Positions 31,371-40,557 of a stretch of 64,000 nt of DNA are shown in pieces. Source of the stretch: Bin87 sp963668585 (GTDB lineage: Bacteria; Chloroflexota; Dehalococcoidia; Lucifugimonadales; UBA3495); contig OY764869.1 of assembly GCA_963668585.1 (NCBI GenBank), positions 1,240,001 through 1,304,000 on the forward strand, in the 5' to 3' direction. A program made the translations under genes and the position numbers. Within the stretch, counting starts at the first letter, position 1, and each line of letters opens with the position of its first letter. The notes under the pieces were generated by a model. It searched no databases, was not told the origin of the DNA, and saw only the letters and a list, made by a program, of their open reading frames with translations.

Positions 31371-32870
31371 ATGCTGGACAGCACTCTGGGCATCGTAACC
31401 CTGGTGGTAGCCTGCGCCATATTCCTCGTTCTGGGACTCACCTACGCCTGGCGACGCCGCCGTCAGAGCGTCGAAGACTACACCGTCTCCCGCAACCACG
31501 CGCCCACCAACGTCGGCATCGCCACGCTGGTGGCGTCCATGTTCGGCACCTGGGTGCTCCTGAGCCCGGGAGAATCCGGCGCCAACTTCGGGATCATCTC
31601 GTTGGTGGGTTACGCCCTGGGCATGGCCGGCATCCCCGTCATGTTCATGTTCGTCGGCCCGCGCATCCGGCAGTTGATGCCCAACGGACACTCCGTAACC
31701 GAGTACGTGCGGCACCGCTACGGCCTGGTCCCCTTCGTCGCGATCTTCGTGGTGATCATCTTCGTCATCGGCATTTTCATCACCGCCGAGATGACCGCCA
31801 TCACCGCCGCCGTCAGCATACTTACCGGGTCGCCGGCGTTGGTCACCGCCGTCGCCGTCGGCATCGTGGTCATCGCTTACACCGCCTACGGTGGCCTGCG
31901 GGTTTCCATCTACACCGACCGCATCCAGTTCTGGGTCCTGATACCCGTGCTGATCCTCCTGCTGGTGGTCGCCGCCGTGCTGGTGGGCAACGCCGGAGCC
32001 TGGAAGGCGGCCAGTGCGGCGGGCGCGCTTTCCGTGTCCAATCCCGGCAGCTATTTCTTCGCCATCGTTCTGATCATCGGCATCATCGCGTCCAACGCCT
32101 TCCACCCTGGAATGTGGCAGCGCGTGTACACCGTGGAGAACCAGCGAACCCTTAACCGCAGCCTGTGGGGAGCAACCGCCATTGCCATCCCGCTCACGTT
32201 CCTGATGGGCATGGCCGGCATCGCCGCCGTCGGCCACGGCTCCGTCGCGCCGTTCCAGTATCCCGAGGTCGCCGCCGCCCTGTTCGCGTTGGCTGGCGAC
32301 GTGTTCCCACTGTGGATGCACTTCCTGATGCTCATCTGCGCCCTGATGCTCGCCATGAGCACGCTGGACACCCTGATGAACGGCCTGGCCAGCGGCATCG
32401 CCGTTGACATGGCCGGCGTGGGACTGCAGCGCGGCACCCTGATGGCCCTGGCCCGCGCCATCACCGTCATCGTGGCCATCCCCGCCATCATCGTGGCGTC
32501 GCAGGGCCACAGCGTTCTGTACGTGTTCCTGATCGCAGACCTGCTGGGCGCAGCCATCGCGGTGCCGATGCTGGTCGGTCTCTACTCAACCCGTATGCCC
32601 GGCTGGGGCGTGCTGCTCGCGGGAGGCGTCGGCATCGTCATCGGCGCGTTGTACTACCCCAAGCCCGACCTGCTCTCACCGTGGGCGCTCACGGCCCCCA
32701 CCGGCGGCCAGATGTTTTGGGCCTTCGCCTCGGCGCTGGTGATCTCATCCGTCATCTGCTTCGTCATCATCATCGGCCGACGCATGGTCGCGCCGTCCCA
32801 GGAGTACAACTTCGCCGCCCTGAACTCCGATGTCGGCCTGATCGACGAACCGGCGGTCGCCGACGACTAA
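31371..32870 (+). CDS. Sodium:solute symporter family transporter, predicted thiamine or precursor uptake
   Basis: A 499-residue SSS-family protein with about 13 hydrophobic helices (TLGIVTLVVACAIFLVLGLTYAW at the start; VEDYTVSRNHAPTNVGIATLVASMFGTWVLLSPGESGANFG; SNAFHPGMWQRVYTVENQRTLNRSLWGA about 240). It couples sodium influx to solute uptake in the cytoplasmic membrane. The TPP riboswitch directly upstream makes thiamine, its pyrimidine or its thiazole precursor the likely substrate; SSS members in this context have been called ThiV. ThiC follows 84 bases downstream, apparently in one operon. The substrate is inferred from regulation only. Confidence 0.88.
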   Translation: MLDSTLGIVTLVVACAIFLVLGLTYAWRRRRQSVEDYTVSRNHAPTNVGIATLVASMFGTWVLLSPGESGANFGIISLVGYALGMAGIPVMFMFVGPRIRQLMPNGHSVTEYVRHRYGLVPFVAIFVVIIFVIGIFITAEMTAITAAVSILTGSPALVTAVAVGIVVIAYTAYGGLRVSIYTDRIQFWVLIPVLILLLVVAAVLVGNAGAWKAASAAGALSVSNPGSYFFAIVLIIGIIASNAFHPGMWQRVYTVENQRTLNRSLWGATAIAIPLTFLMGMAGIAAVGHGSVAPFQYPEVAAALFALAGDVFPLWMHFLMLICALMLAMSTLDTLMNGLASGIAVDMAGVGLQRGTLMALARAITVIVAIPAIIVASQGHSVLYVFLIADLLGAAIAVPMLVGLYSTRMPGWGVLLAGGVGIVIGALYYPKPDLLSPWALTAPTGGQMFWAFASALVISSVICFVIIIGRRMVAPSQEYNFAALNSDVGLIDEPAVADD

Positions 32871-32885
32871 CAATCCGCACACCAC

Positions 32886-32913
32886 GCAGGGGAGACGCAC
32901 GCGTCGCCCCTGC
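32886..32913. repeat. Imperfect hairpin between transporter gene and thiC
   Basis: GCAGGGGAGACGC and GCGTCGCCCCTGC form a near-perfect inverted repeat of the same family as the palindrome at 27459. It lies inside the presumed operon, so it may trim or stabilise mRNA rather than stop transcription. Confidence 0.6.
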
Positions 32914-32954
32914 AACGCAAACAACCCACACCATCTCGCAGGAGGAATCATCCA

Positions 32955-34834
32955 ATGACCATCGTCAACAAGGATTATCTCAGCGAACAGGCCAGCGTGA
33001 GTCCCGAAACAGTGCAGCCGTTCCCTGCCTCCCGGAAGGTGTACGAGACGGGGAGCAGGGAGGACATCCGCGTGCCCATGCGGGAAATATCCGTTTCGGA
33101 CACCCATTCCAGCGAAGGCGTCGAACACAACCTGCCGATATTCGTGTACGACACTTCCGGCCCCTACACCGACCCTGAGGTTGCCGTCGACGTGCGCCAG
33201 GGCCTGCCCGCGCTGCGCGCCCAGTGGATCGCAGAACGCGGCGACACCGACGAACTGCCGTACCTCACCTCCGAGTACGGACGCGAGCGGCTGGCCGATA
33301 CCGCCCTCGACCGCTTCCGGTTCAGCCACATCCGCAACCCCCGCCGTGCCAAAGCCGGCAAAACGTCACCCAACTCCACTACGCCCGCCAGGGCATCGTG
33401 ACGCCGGAGATGGAATACATCGCCATCCGCGAGAACATGCGGCGTCAGGAGTATTTCGGCACCGACCTGATGGGCAGCAAGAAGGCCATGAACTTCGGCG
33501 CAAACCTGCCCCAGGTTGTAACCCCCGAGTTCGTGCGCGACGAGGTCGCCTCCGGCCGCGCCATCATCCCCTCCAACATCAACCACCCCGAAACCGAGCC
33601 CATGATCATCGGGCGCAACTTCCTGGTGAAAATCAACGCCAACATCGGCAACTCGGCGGTCACGTCCAGCATCGAGGAAGAGGTCGAGAAGATGACCTGG
33701 GCCACCCGCTGGGGCGCCGACACCATCATGGACCTGTCCACGGGCCGCAACATCCACGAGACGCGCGAGTGGATCATCCGCAACAGCCCGGTGCCGGTGG
33801 GCAGCGTGCCCATCTACCAGGCGCTGGAGAAGGTGGACGGCAAAGCCGAAGACCTCACGTGGGAGATCTTCCGCGACACCCTGATCGAACAGGCGGAGCA
33901 GGGCGTTGACTACTTCACCATCCACGCCGGGGTCCGCCTCGCCTACGTGCCGCTGACCGCCAACCGGGTGACCGGCATCGTGTCTCGCGGCGGTTCCATC
34001 ATGGCCAAATGGTGCCTGTCTCACCACCGCGAGAGTTTCCTGTACGAACACTTCGCTGACATCTGCGAGATCATGAAGCAGTATGACGTCGCGTTCTCGC
34101 TGGGCGACGGGCTGCGTCCCGGCTCCATCGCCGACGCCAACGACGAGGCGCAGTTTGGCGAACTGGAGACCCTGGGCGAACTCACCAAGATCGCCTGGGA
34201 GCACGACGTGCAGGTCATGATCGAGGGTCCCGGCCACGTCCCCATGCACCTCATCAAGGAGAACATGGACAAGCAGTTGCAGGACTGCTACGAGGCGCCC
34301 TTCTACACCCTGGGACCGTTGATCACCGACATCGCGCCCGGCTACGACCACTTCACGTCTGGCATTGGCGCGGCGATGATCGGCTGGTTCGGCACGGCGA
34401 TGCTGTGCTACGTGACGCCCAAGGAACACCTGGGCCTGCCCAACCGCGACGATGTGAAGGAAGGCATCATCACCTACAAGATCGCCGCCCACGCCGCCGA
34501 TCTGGCCAAGGGGCACCCGGCCGCTCCCATCCGCGACAACGCCCTGTCCAAGGCGCGCTTCGAGTTTCGGTGGGAAGACCAGTTCAACCTCGGCCTCGAC
34601 CCGGAAACGGCCCGCGACTACCACGACGAGACTCTCCCCAAGGAGGCCCAGAAGGTGGCGCACTTCTGCTCCATGTGCGGCCCGCACTTCTGCTCCATGA
34701 AAATCACGCAGGACGTGCGCGACTACGCGAAGAGCAAGGGAATGGGCGACACCGCCGCCGCGCTGCTGCTGGGGATGCAGGAGAAGTCCGAGGAGTTCAA
34801 GGCCTCCGGCAGCGAGGTGTACCGGAACGTCTAG
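32955..34834 (+). CDS. thiC: Phosphomethylpyrimidine synthase ThiC, frameshifted
   Basis: ThiC makes the HMP-phosphate pyrimidine of thiamine from AIR by radical SAM chemistry. CAGGAGG precedes the ATG. The first frame (32955-33401) gives the N-terminal domain (PFPASRKVYETGSREDIRVPMREI) up to NPRRAKAGK. The second (open to 34834) continues NVTQLHYARQGIVTPEMEYIAIREN and the full barrel. The join lies at an A4 run at 33360-33363; five A would restore KNVTQLHYAR. The catalytic part has ATRWGADTIMDLSTG, GGSIMAKWC and the cluster motif CSMCGPHFCSM near the C-terminus (CxxCxxxxC). Corrected length is about 626 residues, normal for ThiC. It is controlled by the upstream TPP riboswitch. Confidence 0.93.
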
Positions 34835-34851
34835 TCTTCGGGAGCCACCGC

Positions 34852-34886
34852 GAGACCGTCTCCGAGACCGTCTCCGAGACCGTCTC
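34852..34886. repeat. Three tandem copies of a 12-bp self-complementary unit
   Basis: GAGACCGTCTCC occurs at 34852, 34864 and, minus its last base, at 34876. Each unit is itself near-palindromic (GAGAC-CG-TCTC). It lies 17 bases after the thiC stop. Confidence 0.85.
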
Positions 34887-34908
34887 ATTGAAGGTGGCCG
34901 TTAACGCC

Positions 34909-34937
34909 GTAGGGGCGGGTTTCAAGCCCGCCCCTAC
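34909..34937. terminator. Intergenic hairpin after thiC
   Basis: A 29-base GTAGGGGCGGG/CCCGCCCCTAC hairpin with a short TTTCAAG loop, a single copy of the family that forms the tandem arrays at 7671 and 23539. It lies between the convergent thiC and LigB-type genes. Confidence 0.65.
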
Positions 34938-34958
34938 ATCATGCCGCTGGCATCGTTT

Positions 34959-36005
34959 CTACCTGAACACGGCCAGGCACTTGGTCGAGTTGAAGATGTA
35001 CGTCTCGTACCAGTCCACGATGTCGGCCTTGTAGCCCAGTTCGTCCACCGCGCCGACGAGGCAGGCCCAGTTGAGCAGTTCCTGCTGGCCGGCATCCTCA
35101 ATCTGGGGGGTGGAGATGCGCGCCCACGCCTGGTAATCGCCGTCCTTCATCTCGGCGAACCGCGCGCGGTCCGACTCGATGTCGGGGTACAGCCAGTGGT
35201 GCTTCTCGGTCAGGAACGCGTGCGACCATGAGGACGACGCGATGAGGGCGACCCGATACGGCGAATCCTTGATGGCCTGGGCCGCCGCCGCGCCGATCTG
35301 CATGCAGCGCTTCGGCGACGGGCCGGGCGGGTCCGGGTCCGGCGAATGCTCGACGCTGCCGCCCCGGTTGCGTATGACGCGACTGCCGTAGCAGTTGACC
35401 AGCATGGGCACCACCGGATAGTCAAAGCCCTTGCGGTCGTAGTCCAGGTACAGAATGGTGTTCAGGATGGCGTGTCCCAGGCCCGGCTCATGCAATGGCT
35501 GGTAGGCGTAGGCCATGTCCACGCCCCGGTCAATCATGCCGGACACCAGGTCGCGCGCGCCCTGCTTGTGCCCCTTGAACTTGAAGGTGGTGCCCGCCGG
35601 CTCTTCCCACACGTTGCGCCGGGTGGCGTGGCCCTCCTCGCCGAAGGGCTTGCATTCAAACTCGTCATAGGCCAGCACGCAGAAGGGCGGGATGATGTCC
35701 TCGCGGAAGTTCTCATACTGGTCGTCGCCCCAGATGACCACGAAGTCGGGGTTGAATTCGTCCAGTTCCTTGCGCAACTTGCGGAACCCCGCGACCATGC
35801 GCTCGCGCAGCCGCACTGCGGAGGCGTAGCCCTCATCCTCGCCGTACTCAACCCGCATGGGTTCCGGCCAGTTGGAGGGGTTTTTCATCTCCGCCGGCAC
35901 GCTGTCGTTGGTGCGCAGCGTGCGCTTCAACGATGACTCGCCGTCCTCGTCGGGCCGGATGAGCGACGGGGAGTGCGTCAGTCCCAGTCCCAGTATTTCA
36001 GCCAT
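34959..36005 (-). CDS. LigB-type extradiol ring-cleavage dioxygenase, paralog 1
   Basis: A 348-residue class III extradiol dioxygenase-like protein (protocatechuate 4,5-dioxygenase beta-subunit/LigB fold). It begins MAEILGLGLTHSPSLIRPDEDG, where the His of THSPS is a family iron ligand. FNPDFVVIWGDDQYENFREDIIPPFCVLAYDEFECKPF and VALIASSSWSHAFLTEKHHWLYPDIESDRARF hold the other conserved His and acidic residues. An AAGGAGG site precedes the ATG. The protein is about three quarters identical, by eye, to the one at 37280-38326 over the N-terminal half. The aromatic or non-aromatic substrate is unknown. Confidence 0.88.
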   Translation of the reverse strand: MAEILGLGLTHSPSLIRPDEDGESSLKRTLRTNDSVPAEMKNPSNWPEPMRVEYGEDEGYASAVRLRERMVAGFRKLRKELDEFNPDFVVIWGDDQYENFREDIIPPFCVLAYDEFECKPFGEEGHATRRNVWEEPAGTTFKFKGHKQGARDLVSGMIDRGVDMAYAYQPLHEPGLGHAILNTILYLDYDRKGFDYPVVPMLVNCYGSRVIRNRGGSVEHSPDPDPPGPSPKRCMQIGAAAAQAIKDSPYRVALIASSSWSHAFLTEKHHWLYPDIESDRARFAEMKDGDYQAWARISTPQIEDAGQQELLNWACLVGAVDELGYKADIVDWYETYIFNSTKCLAVFR

Positions 36006-36065
36006 GGTTGTCCTCCTTGGTGACTTTGTGCTTGCCGACGCCGGGTTGCGATCTGTTCCCGGAAA

Positions 36066-36953
36066 TCACCGCGCCGCATTTCTGGCGGCAGTCATCATTC
36101 TCCTCAAAATTAAAAACGCGCCCAATGCCCAGATGACAAACATCGGTATGGGAACCAAATTGGCCGGCGGTTGCATTGGCAATTCGGAAATCGCGCCGCT
36201 CACCACGGCTCCAAGCGTCAACCAGAACCCGATCTTACCAGAATACTTTAATACCAACGCCGGCTTGCTGCGCCAGTTGAGTTTTGCTATGAAGATGTCC
36301 AGCGACAGCGCGCAGATGCATAGCCACAGCCCAAAGGCTAAATCGTTTGAAAACCCGACATATACGGCAATAACCCCGGCAAGGATACCCAACACGCACG
36401 CGAGCGTCATGAGACCGCTGAAGTAAGCCAAACGGACCATCTTCCTGCGCCGTTGGCCGGTGGGTTGCGCAGGCTGCGCAGGCTGCGGAGACGTCGGTCG
36501 GGGTCTCGGCCGTTGCACGGTATTGTCGGGAGGAGGTCGCGGGGGAGGCGGTCTTTGGGGAGCCGAGGCCACCAGGGCGGCGCGAAGGTCGTTGATTGCC
36601 TTTATATCAGCTGGCGTGAATCCCCTTTCGCCATCATGGCTGAACTCGTTCCGAATCGCACGGACCTTGTCAACCAGCGGAAAACCAACACCGGGCGCTT
36701 TTACTCTGTCGGCAAATGCTTGATCCCACGCCGTTCCCAAAATCGCCAGTAGGGCGGTGGTATCTCGGGTGGTCGCAATATCGTTTATCGTTTTCACCTG
36801 CCCCAGACGCTCGTCGGGTATCCTTTCCAAGATGTCTGGACAACGTGCTCGCACCGTTTCATGAACAAATCCCCGTGTGCTGGTCACCAGGCGCGACAGG
36901 GCTGCATCAACTTCCGCCCTCGAGTTGGTGACGCCAGAATTCCGATTCGCCAA
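36066..36953 (-). CDS. HEPN-like domain protein with C-terminal membrane helices
   Basis: A 295-residue protein with a TTG start preceded by GAGGTGA. Residues 1-130 are helical and end in VRAIRNEFSHDGERGFTPADIKAINDLRAAL; RNEFSH (101-106) matches the Rx4H motif of HEPN domains and resembles the Swt1/MAE-28990-like branch. Residues 133-168 are a Pro/Arg-rich linker (RPPPPRPPPDN). Four hydrophobic helices follow (about 175-200, 205-222, 240-258 and 268-284). HEPN proteins are often RNases in toxin or defence systems. Whether this one is active is unknown. It splits the two LigB paralogs and has a lower-GC codon pattern than they do, suggesting later insertion. Confidence 0.65.
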   Translation of the reverse strand: MANRNSGVTNSRAEVDAALSRLVTSTRGFVHETVRARCPDILERIPDERLGQVKTINDIATTRDTTALLAILGTAWDQAFADRVKAPGVGFPLVDKVRAIRNEFSHDGERGFTPADIKAINDLRAALVASAPQRPPPPRPPPDNTVQRPRPRPTSPQPAQPAQPTGQRRRKMVRLAYFSGLMTLACVLGILAGVIAVYVGFSNDLAFGLWLCICALSLDIFIAKLNWRSKPALVLKYSGKIGFWLTLGAVVSGAISELPMQPPANLVPIPMFVIWALGAFLILRRMMTAARNAAR

Positions 36954-37279
36954 TCTGTCACCTCAATGCAGAATCGCGCCATCGATTAACCTGTCCTGGT
37001 GCTGACCTTGAATCGGTGCCCCTCGCGGCGTTGCAATATCCGATGTCGTCCGGTCGGTGTGCCTCCCGCGAGGCCTGTACGCTGGAATGACGCTGGAGGG
37101 GAGGGAGGGGACCGTCGCCGCTCCAGGCGCGCTGACAAAAAGCAACGCCGTACCCTGCCTGTGCGAACAGGAAGCCGCAACCCCTTTTCCGTATGAGGTC
37201 ACGGATCGCCGTTCTTTCCGGAATGACGATTTCTGTCAACGCCCCCTGAAACTGCCGGTCTTGCCGCCGAGCCAGGTTC
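36954..37279. other. 326-base intergenic region between HEPN-like and LigB-type genes
   Basis: No gene supported. It contains fragments that read TACGCTGGAATGACGCTGG and TTCCGGAATGACGATT, typical of spacer repeats that generate chance reading frames. The minus-strand frame at 36958-37239 is of this type and is not annotated. Confidence 0.6.
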
Positions 37280-38326
37280 CTACTTGAAGACGGCCAGGCA
37301 CTTGTTGGAGTTGAACACGTAGGTTTCCACGTAGTCCAGGATCTCCGGCTTGTAGTCCAGCGTGTCCATTGCGCCGGCCAGGCACATCCAGTTCAGCATC
37401 TCCTGCTGCCCGGCGTCCTCCACCTGGTCGGTGGAAATGCGGCTCCAGGCCTGGTAGTCGCCGGCCTTGAGTTCCTCGAAGCGGGCACGGTCGGATTCAA
37501 TGTCCGGCCACAGCCAGTGGTTCTTCTCCACCAGGAAGGCATGGGACCACGACGACGACGCGATCAGGGCCACCCGGTACGGCGAGTCCATCAGGGTCTT
37601 CGCGGTCGCGGCGCCCACTTGCAGGCAGCGCTTCGGCGACGGGCCGGGCGGGTCAGGGTCAGGCAGGTACTCGATTGCGCCGCCCCGGTTGCGTATGACG
37701 CGGCTGCCGTAGCAGTTCACCAGCATCGGCACCACGGGGTAGTCGAACCCCTTCCGGTCGTAGTCCAGGTACAGCAGGGTGTTCAGGATTGCGTGGCCCA
37801 GTCCCGGCTGGTGCAGCGGCTGGTATGCGTAGGCCATGTCCACGCCGTGGTCGATCAACCCGGACACCAGCGTTCGGGCCGCATCCTTGTTTCCCTTGTA
37901 CTTGAAGGTGGTTCCCGGCGGTTCGTTCCAGACGTTGCGACGGCCGGCGTGCCCCTCTTCGCCGAAAGGTTTGCACTCAAAGTCGTCGTAGGCCAGCACG
38001 CAGAAGGGCGGGATGATGTCCTCGCGGAAGTTCTCGTACTGATCGTCGCCCCAGATGACCACGAAGTCGGGGTTGAAAGCGTCCAGTTCCTCGCGGATGC
38101 GGCGAAAGCCGGCGACCAGGCGGGCGCGATGTTCCAGCGATGAGGCGTAGCCCTCGTCCTCGCCGTACTCAATGCGCATGGGTTCGGGCCAACTGCTGGG
38201 GTTCTTCATCTCCTCGGGCACGTTCTTGTTGCTTTGCAGCGTCCTTTTGAGGGGGATGTTTTTGTCCTCGTCAGGCCCGATCAGAGGTGGGTAGTGCGTA
38301 AGGCCAAGGCCCAGGATTTCTGCCAT
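37280..38326 (-). CDS. LigB-type extradiol ring-cleavage dioxygenase, paralog 2
   Basis: Also 348 residues, from MAEILGLGLTHYPPLIGPDEDKN with AAAGGTGA upstream. The same conserved blocks as paralog 1 are present (FNPDFVVIWGDDQYENFREDIIPP, GFDYPVVPMLVNCYGSRVIRNRGG, SSSWSHAFLVEKNHWLWPDIESD), including the family His residues. Differences cluster at the N-terminal active-site edge: HYPPLIG here against HSPSLIR in paralog 1. This may indicate a different substrate. The pair arose by tandem duplication, and an unrelated HEPN-like gene now lies between them. Confidence 0.88.
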   Translation of the reverse strand: MAEILGLGLTHYPPLIGPDEDKNIPLKRTLQSNKNVPEEMKNPSSWPEPMRIEYGEDEGYASSLEHRARLVAGFRRIREELDAFNPDFVVIWGDDQYENFREDIIPPFCVLAYDDFECKPFGEEGHAGRRNVWNEPPGTTFKYKGNKDAARTLVSGLIDHGVDMAYAYQPLHQPGLGHAILNTLLYLDYDRKGFDYPVVPMLVNCYGSRVIRNRGGAIEYLPDPDPPGPSPKRCLQVGAATAKTLMDSPYRVALIASSSWSHAFLVEKNHWLWPDIESDRARFEELKAGDYQAWSRISTDQVEDAGQQEMLNWMCLAGAMDTLDYKPEILDYVETYVFNSNKCLAVFK

Positions 38327-38528
38327 TTCGTCACCTTTGAGTATCAGTGTGGCGTAGAGGGTCAATGATGCCGCCATTTTGCGTTGACAACAGGATGGTG
38401 TCAACCGGGCCCGGGTTTCACGACTGCCCACCTGTAACTGACAAACGGCGTACGCATTGGGTCAACAGGCAACAGTCGAAGCCCCGCACGCCGTGAACCA
38501 CCCAACGGCCAAGCCTCGGGCGCAGTTG

Positions 38529-40487
38529 CTACGGCCGGAAACTGTTTAAGATAGCATCGCGTTGAGTGAAATAATGATTCGAAGAGCCCTGACAAGCGCC
38601 AGAACCCAATTCAAAACCACCGGGGACATTGGGGTAAGAGGATGATAGAGCTATTATCAGCACTCTGTCATCAACGCACCGGTGCTCATTGACTTGGGCT
38701 CGCCATGATAATCGATAATATTCCTGCCCTCGAGACCCTAGCCTTTGTGATGAAACCAGGTTAATGGAAACCCAATCGTTCTCTTCGGCTGTGGATTGCC
38801 AGTCGTTCCAAACACCATCTCGAAGCCGGTCGAGGTCCGCATTCCGAGTGGTGGTATCCTCAAAGTTCCAGGCACATAGTGATGTACCAGAAAATCTGGT
38901 ATCAAAGGATGAAAACTGTGTGCAGCCCGGTTGTTCCCAGTCAATATACCAACCCTTGGGAATATCCACACTGTACCCATAGCCATATCTGCTGTTACGG
39001 TAAGTTTCGCTACTCAAACCACCGGCGATCAATGTATTCAGGCGGTTGCTCACCTCGTTGCTGGCGATGGCGAACCCTTGGCTTTGGGCTATATCTACGC
39101 GCGTGGTTAACGTATTTACCCCGATAACGGTTCCGTACTGGTCAATTAACGGTCCCCCGCTGTTACCGGGGTTGATGGCGGCGTCAGTCTGCACGAAGTC
39201 TACGTCTCCGATAATTCCTCTGTTCGAGATCTCGCCTCCCGTTCTTGTTGGTGTCGAACTGGAGATGCTGCCTTGTGGATAGCCCCAAGCCGATACTTCC
39301 GTTCCGACTGGCAGGTTGCCTTCGTTTCCCAAGGGCAAAGTGGCAAAGGTTTGGTTGGATTCCAGTCGTATTACGGCGAGGTCGGCGAGAATGCCACGGC
39401 CCAAAACCCGCCCATTGAATCTCTGCGTGGGGCCGGTCACCGGATTGATATATGCCGTTACAACGTCATGACTTGAGACCACGTGCCGGTTGGTGACCAC
39501 CGTGCCATCAGAGCGGACTACGAAACCGGTACCACTGGCGTCTGGGGTCACTATCCTCACCAATGCAGCACGGACGTGCCGTTCCATTTCCGCAGCGGTA
39601 AGTGGCTCAGTGGCCGACGATGTCTGCGTTTGAAGGGCCGCCAACTCTATCCGGTAAAGGACGGCATTTTGCTCGATGTCGCCATCCCAAATGGCGTAAA
39701 CCGCAACAGTAGCGGAGCCTGGTATTTCCCAGACATCACAGGCGGACCTTGTTGCACCGTTGGGTATGGGTGAAGTGTCAATCCAACCAGGTGCAATGGC
39801 GAATCCGACGCCAGCGTCAGTGGATAGATTGTTGTGAATCCCGGGAAAGAAAAAAAGAGTTGAACCGGTGCGGTTGTTGTTGGTGCTGCAAAGGCGCAAG
39901 AACCTATTGCTTCCGAAAGGCGTGATTATGCGTCCCGAACTGCTGGTCGTGGAAGGTACTATGGCAGCCGTGTCTAACCTGAACGAGGCGTTAGACCATG
40001 TGAAGGTTTCTCCAACGCTCAGATAACCCCCCGGCGGCAGCCCCGTTATCGGGCAGAAACCGTCGCCGTGCTGACCCGCTGGTTGCGCCGGAACCGTCGA
40101 CCACACCGACCATTCCGAGTAGGCGCCGCCGAACCTGTTAACCGTGTCCGTGGCCCTTACAATCGCGTAGTAGCTATCCCCACTGTCCAACCCTCTGACC
40201 GTATAACTGGTCCGATTACCCACCACGGTGGTGTAGTGGAACAGGCTTAGCCAGTCCCCGCCTGCGGCCTCAACCGGTTGTCCTTTGGTCCAGTTGATCC
40301 AACCGACGGTGTAATACTGGGCTCCCGGGACCCTGTCCCAGGAGATTACGATCTCCCCTCCGCTTGCCGTCGCCAGCACCGACGGCGGCTGAGGCTGAGT
40401 CAGCGCCGCCGGCGTGGCGGCAATCCCTGCGATCACCAACGTCGCTGCCAACACAAACAGAGGCATAACCTTTGCCGATTGCTTCAA
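38529..40487 (-). CDS. Secreted fibronectin-type protein with HtrA-like serine protease domain
   Basis: A 652-residue protein from a TTG start with GGGGG upstream; the signal peptide is KVMPLFVLAATLVIAGIAATPAALT. Residues 32-130 form an FN3-like domain (PPSVLATASGGEIVISWDRVPGAQYYTVGWINW). A region conserved with the neighbour paralog (PAGQHGDGFCPITGLP onwards) runs to about 290. A trypsin-like/HtrA protease follows: TNRHVV (His), GRGILADLAVIRL (Asp) and TDAAINPGNSGGPLIDQYG (Ser). There is no PDZ domain. A C-terminal domain of about 140 residues (YGYGYSVDIPKGWYIDWEQPG) ends the protein. Targets are probably extracellular. Compared with the neighbour, the protease and C-terminal parts are additions. 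Confidence 0.87.
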   Translation of the reverse strand: MKQSAKVMPLFVLAATLVIAGIAATPAALTQPQPPSVLATASGGEIVISWDRVPGAQYYTVGWINWTKGQPVEAAGGDWLSLFHYTTVVGNRTSYTVRGLDSGDSYYAIVRATDTVNRFGGAYSEWSVWSTVPAQPAGQHGDGFCPITGLPPGGYLSVGETFTWSNASFRLDTAAIVPSTTSSSGRIITPFGSNRFLRLCSTNNNRTGSTLFFFPGIHNNLSTDAGVGFAIAPGWIDTSPIPNGATRSACDVWEIPGSATVAVYAIWDGDIEQNAVLYRIELAALQTQTSSATEPLTAAEMERHVRAALVRIVTPDASGTGFVVRSDGTVVTNRHVVSSHDVVTAYINPVTGPTQRFNGRVLGRGILADLAVIRLESNQTFATLPLGNEGNLPVGTEVSAWGYPQGSISSSTPTRTGGEISNRGIIGDVDFVQTDAAINPGNSGGPLIDQYGTVIGVNTLTTRVDIAQSQGFAIASNEVSNRLNTLIAGGLSSETYRNSRYGYGYSVDIPKGWYIDWEQPGCTQFSSFDTRFSGTSLCAWNFEDTTTRNADLDRLRDGVWNDWQSTAEENDWVSINLVSSQRLGSRGQEYYRLSWRAQVNEHRCVDDRVLIIALSSSYPNVPGGFELGSGACQGSSNHYFTQRDAILNSFRP

Positions 40488-40557
40488 TTTCCAACCCCCT
40501 GCACCCCGTAAACTTGTAACGTCCCTGGCGCAACTGTACCACTGGCGCCCCGGCTGC

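Noticed and set aside
33164..34888. 574-codon minus-strand frame
   Set aside because: Antisense to thiC; low-complexity His/Val/Gly-rich translation.
36958..37239. 93-codon minus-strand gene
   Set aside because: Translation of intergenic spacer-repeat fragments; no conserved features and no ribosome site.
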